Below, piece by piece: positions 1 through 6,608 of a stretch of 9,934 nt of DNA. Numbering within the stretch: position 1 is the stretch's first letter; each line of letters opens with the position of its first letter. This stretch comes from an uncultured Bacteroidota bacterium (GTDB lineage: Bacteria; Bacteroidota; Bacteroidia; Bacteroidales; UBA12481): NCBI GenBank assembly GCA_903832165.1, contig CAILAQ010000265.1:1-9934 (forward strand), in the 5' to 3' direction. A program made the position numbers and the translations under genes. The notes beneath the pieces were generated by a model, which ran no database searches, had not been told where the DNA came from, and saw only the letters and a program-made list of their open reading frames with translations.

Positions 1-1227
1 GAACTTACCCCCGACTGGGAAAAATACTGGAAGTCCGAAGAGAGCCGCATGGTCCATTTCATAGGCAAGGATAATATCGTTTTTCATTGTATTATTTTTC
101 CCGCCATGCTAAAAGCGCATGGTGAATATATCCTGCCTGATAATGTTCCGGCCAATGAGTTCCTGAATCTCGAGGGTGAAAAAATCTCAACTTCACGAAA
201 TTGGGCAGTCTGGCTCCATGAATATCTTGAGGAATTTCCCGGCAAGCAGGATGTTTTGCGCTATGTCCTCACCGCCAACGCTCCTGAAGCAAAGGATAAT
301 GATTTCACCTGGAAAGATTTTCAGACACGTAACAATAATGAGCTGGTTGCGGTTTTGGGAAATTTCGTTAACCGTACCCTGGTGCTGACCCAGAAATATT
401 TCGAGGGAAAATGCCCGGATCTTAACGAACTGACCGACTATGATAAAACGACCCTGAGCGACATCACGGCAATCAAATCGAGAGTTGAACAGAGCCTCAT
501 ATCATTCCGCATCAGGGAAGCCCTGAATGAAGCAATGAGCCTGGCCCGCCTTGGCAACAAATACCTTGCAGAAACCGAACCCTGGAAACTTTTCCCTTCC
601 GATCCGGCCCGGGTTGCCACAATACTTCACGTAAGCCTGCAGATCACCGCCAATCTTACGATTCTTCTCGATTCGTTCCTTCCGTTTACCATGAAGCAGC
701 TGCGCGGATTCCTGAATATCACTGAAATGCCATGGTCGGCCATCGGCTCAACAAACCTTATCCCTGCCGGACAACAACTGGAGAAACCAGAATTATTATT
801 TGAGAAAATAGAAGATTTTCAGGTAGAATTTCAGGTAAAAAAACTACTCGATACTAAAAAAATGAATGAGGCAAAAGCAGCAGGATTGGCTCCCGCGAAG
901 ACAACTATATCCTATGACGATTTTACCGCCATGGACATCCGGATTGCTACAATCCTTGAAGCAGAAAAGGTCCCTAAAACCCAGAAGCTGATGAAGTTAA
1001 AAATAGATACCGGACTAGATGTAAGGACGGTGGTTTCAGGTATAGCTGAGCATTTTGAGCCTCAGGAAATCATTGGAAAACAGATAACTTTATTAGCCAA
1101 TCTTGAGCCACGCATGATCAAGGGAATTGAATCAAAAGGAATGATCCTTCTGGCTGAAGATATTCTTGGAAGATTGATTTTTGTTACCCCCGAACAGGCA
1201 ATCCAGAACGGCGCCGTGGTGAAATAG
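1..1227 (+). CDS. metG: Methionyl-tRNA synthetase, C-terminal ~408 residues (5'-truncated)
   Basis: Charges tRNA-Met with methionine in the cytoplasm. The frame is open from base 1 (reading ELTPDWEKYW...), so the first in-frame ATG at 49 is internal and the gene enters from the left edge. Visible parts: the end of the catalytic Rossmann domain with the class I signature loop KISTS (fragment residues 61-65, the Bacteroidetes form of KMSKS) followed by RNWAVW; an alpha-helical anticodon-binding domain with the conserved AEWPWK-like segment (here ETEPWKLF, ~192-199); then a C-terminal EMAP/Trbp111-type tRNA-binding OB fold (~305-408, starting YDDFTAMDIRIATILEAE and including VVSGIAEHFEPQEIIGK). 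Full-length relatives in this phylum are about 680 residues, so roughly 270 residues with the HIGH motif and zinc insert are missing to the left. It ends with TAG at 1225-1227, directly followed by a 7-bp repeat array. Identification is secure. Confidence 0.97.
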   Translation, partial: ELTPDWEKYWKSEESRMVHFIGKDNIVFHCIIFPAMLKAHGEYILPDNVPANEFLNLEGEKISTSRNWAVWLHEYLEEFPGKQDVLRYVLTANAPEAKDNDFTWKDFQTRNNNELVAVLGNFVNRTLVLTQKYFEGKCPDLNELTDYDKTTLSDITAIKSRVEQSLISFRIREALNEAMSLARLGNKYLAETEPWKLFPSDPARVATILHVSLQITANLTILLDSFLPFTMKQLRGFLNITEMPWSAIGSTNLIPAGQQLEKPELLFEKIEDFQVEFQVKKLLDTKKMNEAKAAGLAPAKTTISYDDFTAMDIRIATILEAEKVPKTQKLMKLKIDTGLDVRTVVSGIAEHFEPQEIIGKQITLLANLEPRMIKGIESKGMILLAEDILGRLIFVTPEQAIQNGAVVK

Positions 1228-1228
1228 T

Positions 1229-1284
1229 AGTTCTCAGTCAACAGTTCTCAGTTCTCAGTTCTCAGTCCGCAGTTGGCAGTTGGC
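1229..1284. repeat. Array of eight 7-bp units, consensus AGTYNNC
   Basis: Eight consecutive 7-base units in perfect phase start one base after the metG stop codon. Every unit begins AGT and ends in C. Four are AGTTCTC, two are AGTTGGC, one is AGTCAAC and one AGTCCGC. The array lies in the convergent spacer between metG and the HU/SPOR gene. No function is evident. It resembles the short tandem heptamers reported from other bacterial genomes, but I do not know this consensus as a named family. Confidence 0.85.
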
Positions 1285-1307
1285 AAAATTCGTGGTTCGT
1301 GACGAGG

Positions 1308-1325
1308 TTCCCGCCTCCGCGGGAA
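1308..1325. repeat. dRS3-like hairpin repeat, copy 1
   Basis: A 7-bp perfect stem TTCCCGC/GCGGGAA with a 4-base loop (CTCC), followed by ATGACAACTCT. Read on the other strand it is AGAGTTGTCAT + CCCGC...GCGGG + AACC, the same module as at 6528-6569. This is the general ATTCCCGC...GCGGGAAT design of dispersed intergenic repeats such as Neisseria dRS3. There is no T-tract, so it is not a canonical rho-independent terminator, though it could protect the 3' ends of the two convergent messages. Confidence 0.7.
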
Positions 1326-1372
1326 TGACAACTCTCCGAGGTTGATTATTGTCGATCCTTTTTATGTCTTCT

Positions 1373-1406
1373 GGTCTTCTTCTTCGTCTGCCGATCTTCT
1401 TCTTCG
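1373..1406. repeat. Pair of 14-bp direct repeats, GRTCTTCTTCTTCG
   Basis: Two copies, at 1373-1386 and 1393-1406, differ at one position and are set 20 bp apart (6-bp spacer). The stretch is pyrimidine-rich on the + strand. It lies between the hairpin repeat and the next 7-bp array and adds to the picture of a spacer built entirely from simple repeats. No coding or RNA function is seen. Confidence 0.6.
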
Positions 1407-1418
1407 ATCTTTGTGGGG

Positions 1419-1453
1419 TTCCGTGTCACGCGTTCCGCGTCACGTGTTTCGTC
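1419..1453. repeat. 7-bp-period array abutting the HU/SPOR stop codon
   Basis: Five 7-base units in phase: TTCCGTG, TCACGCG, TTCCGCG, TCACGTG, TTTCGTC. Two near-identical 14-bp units (TTCCGYGTCACGYG) are followed by a decayed half unit. The last unit ends at 1453, exactly next to the stop codon of the minus-strand gene (CTA at 1454-1456, TAG on the minus strand). Confidence 0.65.
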
Positions 1454-2530
1454 CTACAGTGCAACCCAGAGCTGCATGCCGGGCTCAGCTTTTCTCAAAC
1501 GGGCTATGCCTTCGATAGCCTCTTTCTTCGTTGCGAAGATCTGCATCCTGACTTTAAACATCTGGCCGTTTTTCGTGGGCACGATATCTGCCGGATAGCC
1601 TTTATCAATCAATTGTTTCTGCAGTCGGTCGGCATTTTCACGGATTTTGAAACATCCTGCAATCACCGGATATTTTCCAATTACCCTGTCACTTGTCACC
1701 TTGTCACCTGTCGCAATCTTAGTCTTAACCTCAGCTACCACCGGCTTTATTATGTCACCCGTCACCTTGTCACTTGTCACAATTTCTTTTGTCGCTGAAT
1801 CGGATGCAACTGCTTCTGCGATCGGAAACTCGATCACTTTAGCTGTATCCCTTTTCTGAGTTTCAGGATAATTCAGCCTGTACAGAGAGGGTTCCGGAAT
1901 CATGGAGGCACGCGAAGTGGTAAGGGTATCAGTAACCCTTGAATTATAGGGCAGAAGTGAAAATGCAATCAGAAGTGGCATGGCGATAGCAATGCGTCGA
2001 AGATTACTGTGGCTTTTCGGTCTTTTAATTTCATTGATAGAAAACTCAATGGTCCGGGATATTTCATCCTGACCGAAAATCAGAGGCTTGCTGACAATCG
2101 CACTGCCATCACGGGGGATTTCGTTGAAATGAAAAGAGGAAAGGCCGTACGATTCAAGAAAAAGGTTGGTGCCTGCATCTGCCTGAAAACGAACTTTTCG
2201 ACTGTTATCAAGAGAAAAATGCCCGACACCGTCGATAAAAACCGGATTACCTGACTTCAGCTGGTTCCGGCAATCATTAACAAACCGGTCGACCTTCTGG
2301 CGGGCTTCTTCCGTGGTAATGCACTCCTGCCTTTCAATAAAACTTACCAGGATGCCATCGTTTTGTAACAGCTCGCCGTTGAATACAATTTCTTTGGCCG
2401 GTGGAATGAAAGTTCCGGTGGCCTTATCAATAACTGCGGCACGGTATTGCGAAACAAAACCGCCCAATCCCGGAATGATTACGCAATCTTCCAGGAACAA
2501 TAATTTTCGGATGGCTTGAATGACTTCCAT
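1454..2530 (-). CDS. HU-CCDC81-like / transmembrane / SPOR domain protein
   Basis: Probable inner-membrane, cell-envelope protein of 358 residues. Two HU-fold domains of the bacterial CCDC81 type come first: ~1-65 (MEVIQAIRKLLFLEDCVIIPGLGGF, a hallmark start) and ~70-135 (GNPVFIDGVGHFSLD). A basic stretch and one hydrophobic segment follow (~178-194, RRIAIAMPLLIAFSLL), then a low-complexity linker (~195-285) and a SPOR domain (~286-358, YPVIAGCFKIRENADRLQKQL...). SPOR domains bind denuded septal peptidoglycan; the HU parts would lie in the cytoplasm. This architecture is known from Bacteroidetes, but its precise role is not. The frame runs upstream to 2584, but the start at 2530 is chosen because MEVIQAIR is the conserved domain start. 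No Shine-Dalgarno sequence is seen. The linker contains repeat-encoded peptides at residues 251-260 and 273-282. Confidence 0.88.
   Translation of the reverse strand: MEVIQAIRKLLFLEDCVIIPGLGGFVSQYRAAVIDKATGTFIPPAKEIVFNGELLQNDGILVSFIERQECITTEEARQKVDRFVNDCRNQLKSGNPVFIDGVGHFSLDNSRKVRFQADAGTNLFLESYGLSSFHFNEIPRDGSAIVSKPLIFGQDEISRTIEFSINEIKRPKSHSNLRRIAIAMPLLIAFSLLPYNSRVTDTLTTSRASMIPEPSLYRLNYPETQKRDTAKVIEFPIAEAVASDSATKEIVTSDKVTGDIIKPVVAEVKTKIATGDKVTSDRVIGKYPVIAGCFKIRENADRLQKQLIDKGYPADIVPTKNGQMFKVRMQIFATKKEAIEGIARLRKAEPGMQLWVAL
1685..1779. repeat. Two blocks of degenerate 7-bp repeats inside the coding region
   Basis: Block A (1685-1713) and block B (1751-1779) lie exactly 66 bp apart. Each has four units close to YYTGTCA, on the minus strand TGACARG. 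In both, one extra C splits the units two and two (1699 and 1765). They encode the linker peptides VTSDKVTGDI and ATGDKVTSDR of the SPOR protein. The units resemble the intergenic heptamer arrays in style, and the equal internal offset suggests the block was duplicated as a 66-bp segment. Confidence 0.75.
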
Positions 2531-2615
2531 AGTAATTAACAAAGATACTAACAATTCACTATCGTTCCATATATCGGAATACAAAAAAAATAGTGAAAAT
2601 GGTTACTTTAGCTGA
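2531..2615. promoter_or_regulatory. Divergent promoter region between the HU/SPOR gene and the sugar operon
   Basis: This 85-bp AT-rich spacer must hold both promoters. On the minus strand TATCTTTG (2547-2540) is an exact match to the Bacteroidetes -7 element TAnnTTTG, but no TTTG -33 box is seen at the right distance and the implied leader is only a few bases. On the + strand TACTTTAG (2604-2611) is a 7/8 match but lies too close to the ATG at 2616 to give a leader. The region assignment is reasonable; the individual elements are weak. Confidence 0.35.
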
Positions 2616-3749
2616 ATGAGGAAAATTGAAATGGTGGATATCCGGTCTCAATATCTTCGTTTACAGCCGGATATCGATAATGGAATTGCCGGGGTACTGG
2701 AAACTGCAGCTTTTATAAAAGGCCCGGCGGTAAAAAAATTTCGCGAGGATCTGGCTGATTATCTTGGTGTTCCTTATGTTATTCCTTGCGCAAATGGCAC
2801 CGATGCGCTTCAGGTTGCTCTCATGGCCCTGAATCTGAACCCTGGCGATGAGGTGATCACCACGAATTTCACCTTTATTTCCACTGTCGAGGTACTGGTA
2901 TTGCTTCGCCTGAAACCGGTACTGGTGGATGTTGACCCGCTGACTTTCAATATTGATCCTGATAAAATCCGTGAAGCGGTCACTCCCCGAACAAAGGCAA
3001 TAATCCCGGTTCATCTGTTTGGCCAGCCTGCAGATTTGAAATCCATCAGCGAAATAGCCATTGAGCATGGACTGGCAATCATTGAAGATAATGCCCAGTC
3101 ATTGGGAGCGAAATGCAATGATCTTGACGGGGTGCGCAAAATGGCCGGAACCATAGGAAATATCGGGACTACCTCGTTCTTTCCAACCAAACCGCTTGCC
3201 TGCTATGGTGACGGTGGCGCTCTGATTACAAGGGACTCAAAACTTGCGGAAACCATGGATATGATCATAAACCATGGCGCCAAAGTAAAATATCATCATG
3301 AAATCATCGGTGTTAATTCCCGGCTCGACAGCATCCAGGCTGCCATCCTGAGCGTAAATCTGAAAAATCTGGATGATTTCATTGCCCGCCGCCGGAGGGT
3401 TGCTGCCATTTACGATGAGCGATTAGGCTCTGTTCCAGGGATTAGCACACCCTTTGCCGCCGAAAAGAATACTCATATTTACCATCAATATACGGTCCAG
3501 CTTGACCCCTCAATACGGGATTCCGTACAGAAGCAATTGAAAGAGAAGGAAATACCATCATTAATTTACTACCCGGTACCACTCAGCCTGCAAAAAGCAT
3601 TTAACTTTGCAGGATATCGCGAGGGAGATTTCCCGGTGACCGAAAATCTTTGCAAATCGGTATTATCCCTCCCGATACATACAGAGATGGACCCTGAGCA
3701 GATGGATTATATCTGCACAAATCTTCTGAATATTATTGAACATGAGTGA
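2616..3749 (+). CDS. wbpE: DegT/DnrJ/EryC1-family sugar aminotransferase, WbpE/WlbC type
   Basis: PLP-dependent aminotransferase of 377 residues, full length for the family. In the WbpE/WlbC branch it transfers an amino group from glutamate to the C3 keto group of UDP-2-acetamido-2-deoxy-3-oxo-glucuronate. Visible features: the PLP-binding region CANGTDALQVAL (~58-69), the conserved Asp in IIEDNAQS (D158), the Schiff-base lysine in SFFPTKPLACYGDGGA (K192), and GVNSRLDSIQAAIL (~232-245). The segments around K192 and GVNSRLD are very close to P. aeruginosa WbpE as I recall it. The neighbour being a WbpD-type acetyltransferase supports the specific assignment. The start at 2616 (MRKIEMVDIRSQY) matches relatives; Met6 is a possible alternative. 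First gene of a four-gene operon; its stop overlaps the next start by 8 bp. The exact substrate is inferred. Confidence 0.9.
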   Translation: MRKIEMVDIRSQYLRLQPDIDNGIAGVLETAAFIKGPAVKKFREDLADYLGVPYVIPCANGTDALQVALMALNLNPGDEVITTNFTFISTVEVLVLLRLKPVLVDVDPLTFNIDPDKIREAVTPRTKAIIPVHLFGQPADLKSISEIAIEHGLAIIEDNAQSLGAKCNDLDGVRKMAGTIGNIGTTSFFPTKPLACYGDGGALITRDSKLAETMDMIINHGAKVKYHHEIIGVNSRLDSIQAAILSVNLKNLDDFIARRRRVAAIYDERLGSVPGISTPFAAEKNTHIYHQYTVQLDPSIRDSVQKQLKEKEIPSLIYYPVPLSLQKAFNFAGYREGDFPVTENLCKSVLSLPIHTEMDPEQMDYICTNLLNIIEHE

Positions 3750-4326
3750 TATAGACTATTCTGCCCACGAATCGGCGATTATCGATCCCGGCTGCATCAT
3801 CGGCAGGGGAACGAAGATCTGGCATTTTACTCACATCATGCCAGGTAGCCGTATCGGCAATAACTGCAATATCGGGCAAAACGTGGTGATCTCCCCGGAT
3901 GTGATTTTAGGGGATAATGTCAAAGTCCAGAATAATGTATCGATCTATACCGGAGTGATTTGCGAGGACGATGTGTTTCTCGGACCCTCCATGGTTTTCA
4001 CCAATGTCTCCAATCCGCGAAGCTCAGTCAACCGGCGGGGCCAATATGAAACAACGCTGGTGAAAAAAGGGGCAACAATCGGGGCCAATTCTACAATCAT
4101 ATGCGGAATTACACTCGGGGAATTTTGCTTTATCGGCGCCGGGGCTGTGGTCACCAAAAATGTTCAGCCTTATGCGTTGGTCATGGGAAATCCGGCACGC
4201 CAGTCGGGTTGGATGAGTGAATCCGGTCATAAGCTGCTCTTCGACAAAAACGGAATCGCTATCTGCAGGGAGAGCAAAGAAAAATATTCATTAACTTCAG
4301 GTACAGTTAAAAAAATTATCAAATGA
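3742..4326 (+). CDS. wbpD: UDP-sugar N-acetyltransferase, WbpD/WlbB type (left-handed beta-helix)
   Basis: Acetyl-CoA-dependent acetyltransferase of 194 residues that in the WbpD/WlbB family acetylates the 3-amino group just made by WbpE, giving UDP-GlcNAc(3NAc)A. Imperfect hexapeptide repeats ([LIV]GxxxxI-like) run from ~12 to ~140 and imply a trimeric left-handed beta-helix. Family markers are VFTNVSNPRS (~85-94), TTLVKKGATIGANSTIICG (~104-122), AVVTKNVQPYALVMGNPAR and the GWMSESG tail (~156-162). The start is set at ATG 3742, whose ATGAGTGA overlaps the aminotransferase stop by 8 bp; a TTG two codons upstream is less likely. The 3' end overlaps galE in an ATGA, implying translational coupling. 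Confidence 0.9.
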   Translation: MSDIDYSAHESAIIDPGCIIGRGTKIWHFTHIMPGSRIGNNCNIGQNVVISPDVILGDNVKVQNNVSIYTGVICEDDVFLGPSMVFTNVSNPRSSVNRRGQYETTLVKKGATIGANSTIICGITLGEFCFIGAGAVVTKNVQPYALVMGNPARQSGWMSESGHKLLFDKNGIAICRESKEKYSLTSGTVKKIIK

Positions 4327-5351
4327 AGGAGTTAATTCTCGTGACCGGCGGTACCGGTTATATCGGCTCACATACCGCCGTCGAACTTATAAATGAAGGT
4401 TATGAAGTTGTTATTGTGGATAATCTGTCAAATTCCACAGCAGATTCCCTTGACGGGATAGAAAAAATTACCGGCGTGCGGCCAGCATTTGAACAATTCG
4501 ACCTTTGCGACAAATGGCGTCTGGATGATTTCTTCAAAAAGTATCCACACCTGAAAGCAATCATTCATTTTGCCGCTTTTAAGGCGGTTGGTGAATCTGT
4601 TGATTTTCCGCTGAAATATTACAGGAACAATTTGGTTTCTCTGGTAAACCTGCTGGAGTGCATGCATTCATCCAAGGTTCCTTCAATTGTATTTTCATCA
4701 AGTTGCACCGTTTACGGTCAGCCAAAAGACCTGCCGGTTACCGAAGATGCACCGATCCAGACTGCTGAATCTCCCTATGGAAACACAAAACAGATCTGTG
4801 AAGAGATATTGCACGACAGCGTTCATTCAATGCCTGAGCTTAAAGTAATAGCCCTGAGATATTTCAATCCTATCGGAGCTCATCCCACTGCGCTGATTGG
4901 CGAACTGCCGAACGGCGTGCCTAACAACCTCGTGCCTTTTGTCACCCAGACTGCTGCAGGCCTGCGCTCTGAACTGAGGGTTTTCGGAGATGATTACCCC
5001 ACCCCCGATGGATCAGCTATCCGGGATTATATCAATGTTACCGACCTGGCCAAGGCTCATGTCACAGCCATTGGCCGCCTTCTGAGTAATACCAGGGAAT
5101 CGGGCTTCGAGTTTTTTAATATCGGAACCGGTCGCGGATCATCGGTTCTTGAATTAATAAAAACTTTTGAAAAAGTGACCGGCGTACCGGTAAATTATAA
5201 AATTGTCGGACGCCGCTCAGGCGACATCATTGCCGTGTGGGCCGATACTACAAAAGCCAATCAGGTGCTCGGTTGGACAGCGGAAACCTCCCTCGAGGAC
5301 ACGCTGCTATCGGCATGGAACTGGGAGAAAAAATTGAGGGGAATTAAATAA
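4323..5351 (+). CDS. galE: UDP-glucose 4-epimerase
   Basis: Cytoplasmic NAD-dependent extended short-chain dehydrogenase/reductase of 342 residues that interconverts UDP-glucose and UDP-galactose (or the N-acetyl forms). The N-terminal Rossmann motif is GGTGYIGSH (9-17) with D33 following beta-2. The catalytic serine is in SSSCTVYG (S127) and the YxxxK pair is Y152/K156 (SPYGNTK). The 25-residue Ser-Tyr spacing equals that of E. coli GalE. Also present are ALRYFNPIGAHP and AIRDYINVTDLAKAH. Length is normal. The ATG overlaps the preceding stop (ATGA), and rfbB follows after 12 bp. Whether it prefers Glc or GlcNAc cannot be told here; the amino-sugar neighbours make the acetylated substrates plausible. 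Confidence 0.94.
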   Translation: MKELILVTGGTGYIGSHTAVELINEGYEVVIVDNLSNSTADSLDGIEKITGVRPAFEQFDLCDKWRLDDFFKKYPHLKAIIHFAAFKAVGESVDFPLKYYRNNLVSLVNLLECMHSSKVPSIVFSSSCTVYGQPKDLPVTEDAPIQTAESPYGNTKQICEEILHDSVHSMPELKVIALRYFNPIGAHPTALIGELPNGVPNNLVPFVTQTAAGLRSELRVFGDDYPTPDGSAIRDYINVTDLAKAHVTAIGRLLSNTRESGFEFFNIGTGRGSSVLELIKTFEKVTGVPVNYKIVGRRSGDIIAVWADTTKANQVLGWTAETSLEDTLLSAWNWEKKLRGIK

Positions 5352-5363
5352 TACAAAAAACCT

Positions 5364-6419
5364 ATGAAGAGTACAATTCTAATAACCGGAGGCGCCGGTT
5401 TTATCGGATCTCATGTTGTCCGGCTTTTTGTCAACAAATATCCTGAATATCAAATCATTAATCTCGATGCCCTGACCTACGCAGGCAACCTCGAAAATCT
5501 TACCGATCTCGACCAGTCGCCCAATTACACCTTTATTAAGGCTGACATCCGGGATGCTGAAACTATCGATGCCATCTTCGAAAAATATCCGATAACCGGA
5601 GTGTGCCATCTTGCAGCTGAGAGCCATGTCGACCGATCGATAGCTGAGCCCATGGCCTTCATTACCACAAATATTATCGGTACCGTAAACCTCCTGAATT
5701 CTGCCCGCAAAGCCTGGGCTGGAAATTTCGAAGGTAAGCGCTTCTATCATATTTCCACGGATGAGGTATACGGATCACTTGGATCAGAAGGGTTTTTCGT
5801 TGAAACCACTCCATACGATCCACGCAGTCCTTATTCTGCCTCGAAGGCCAGTTCCGATCATCTCGTCAGGGCCTACAATCACACCTATGGATTGCCCGTG
5901 GTCATAACCAATTGCTCCAACAATTACGGTCAGAATCAGTTTCCCGAAAAACTCATTCCGCTGGCAATTAATAATATCAAGCACATGAAACCTATTCCGG
6001 TATACGGAAAAGGCGAGAACATTCGCGACTGGCTGTTTGTCATTGACCATGCCAGGGCTATTGACCTTGTTTTTCATGAAGGGAAAATTGGCGAAACATA
6101 CAATATCGGAGGATTCAATGAGTGGACGAATATCAGCCTGATCCATGTATTGTGTGAAATTATGGACCGGAAGATGAACCGTGAACCAGGCACCTCCGCC
6201 TCCCTTATCACCTATGTTAAGGACCGTGCCGGCCATGATCTGCGCTATGCAATCGATGCGACGAAAATCCAGAAAGAGCTCGGCTGGGAACCCAGTCTGC
6301 AGTTCGCAGAAGGACTCGAAAAAACCGTCGACTGGTATCTGGCTAATGAAGAGTGGATGGATCGCATTACAACTGGAAAATATCAGGCTTACTACGATCA
6401 GCAGTACCATAAAAGATAA
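5364..6419 (+). CDS. rfbB: dTDP-glucose 4,6-dehydratase
   Basis: Makes dTDP-4-keto-6-deoxyglucose from dTDP-glucose, the branch point to L-rhamnose and many deoxy and amino sugars. It has 351 residues, the usual length. NAD-binding GGAGFIGSH is at 9-17 and LDALTYAGN at ~34-42. The catalytic triad region HISTDEVYG gives T132, D133, E134, and Y157/K161 lie in SPYSASK. NNYGQNQFPEKLIP and GENIRDWLFVIDHARAI are typical of RmlB. It is the last gene of the operon and comes without rmlA, rmlC or rmlD in view. Its last codons and stop (AAA AGA TAA) are part of an 18-bp repeat that recurs 33 bp downstream, so the 3' end was probably shaped by the repeat array. Confidence 0.95.
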   Translation: MKSTILITGGAGFIGSHVVRLFVNKYPEYQIINLDALTYAGNLENLTDLDQSPNYTFIKADIRDAETIDAIFEKYPITGVCHLAAESHVDRSIAEPMAFITTNIIGTVNLLNSARKAWAGNFEGKRFYHISTDEVYGSLGSEGFFVETTPYDPRSPYSASKASSDHLVRAYNHTYGLPVVITNCSNNYGQNQFPEKLIPLAINNIKHMKPIPVYGKGENIRDWLFVIDHARAIDLVFHEGKIGETYNIGGFNEWTNISLIHVLCEIMDRKMNREPGTSASLITYVKDRAGHDLRYAIDATKIQKELGWEPSLQFAEGLEKTVDWYLANEEWMDRITTGKYQAYYDQQYHKR

Positions 6420-6461
6420 GGCTCAAGGCAAAAGGCTCAAGGCAAAAGATAAGGCTCAAGG
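6411..6461. repeat. Repeat array built on GGCTCAA/GGCAAAA 7-mers, overlapping the rfbB stop
   Basis: The 18-mer AAAAGATAAGGCTCAAGG occurs exactly at 6411-6428 and 6444-6461 (33-bp offset). Between them, GGCTCAA and GGCAAAA 7-mers alternate in phase over 6420-6447. The first copy includes the last codons and stop of rfbB. Like the array after metG, it begins at the end of the upstream gene. Confidence 0.8.
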
Positions 6462-6483
6462 TTGGATAGAGCGTATCAATAGG

Positions 6484-6508
6484 CCCCGGTTTCAACCCGG
6501 GGTTTTTT
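6484..6508 (+). terminator. Rho-independent terminator of the nucleotide-sugar operon
   Basis: A 6-bp GC-only stem CCCCGG (6484-6489) / CCGGGG (6497-6502) with a 7-base loop is followed at once by six T (6503-6508). It lies 65 bp after the rfbB stop and points in the operon's direction. The other strand has no matching T-tract, so it looks one-directional. Confidence 0.85.
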
Positions 6509-6527
6509 ATAGCGGATTAGCCTCGTC

Positions 6528-6569
6528 AGAGTTGTCATCCCCGCGAAGGCAGAGCCGGAGGCGGGGACC
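6528..6569. repeat. dRS3-like hairpin repeat, copy 2
   Basis: AGAGTTGTCAT is followed by a stem TCCCCGC (6538-6544) / GCGGGGA (6561-6567) with a 16-base loop. The flank and stem match copy 1 near 1308 read on the opposite strand; the loop is 12 bases longer (AAGGCAGAGCCGGAGG against CTCC). It lies between the operon terminator and the 3' end of the minus-strand glycosyltransferase, again in a convergent spacer. Confidence 0.7.
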
Positions 6570-6608
6570 CCGTCGCATACCGCGAACTTTTTCAAAGGAC
6601 GCCTTTTA

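Noticed and set aside
1229..1453. CRISPR array in the repeat-rich spacer
   Set aside because: Units are 7 bp (or a 14-bp pair) without unique spacers of constant length, and no cas genes are nearby.
1349..1798. 149-residue + strand open frame (MSILFMSSGLLLRLP...)
   Set aside because: It spans the repeat spacer and the antisense of the SPOR gene, and its composition follows the repeats. The opposite strand has clear domains.
2531..2584. Upstream start for the HU/SPOR protein giving 18 extra residues
   Set aside because: The extra residues are not part of the domain and cover the likely promoter; MEVIQAIRKLL is the family's usual beginning.
2604..2611. TACTTTAG as the -7 box of the sugar operon
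   Set aside because: It is only 4 bp before the ATG at 2616, leaving no leader, and no TTTG box lies at the right distance upstream.
3736..3741. TTG start for the acetyltransferase two codons upstream
   Set aside because: The ATG at 3742 gives the usual overlap with the preceding stop and a better start codon.
5784..6410. 208-residue minus-strand frame opposite rfbB
   Set aside because: It is antisense to a fully conserved rfbB region, with no start context or family resemblance.
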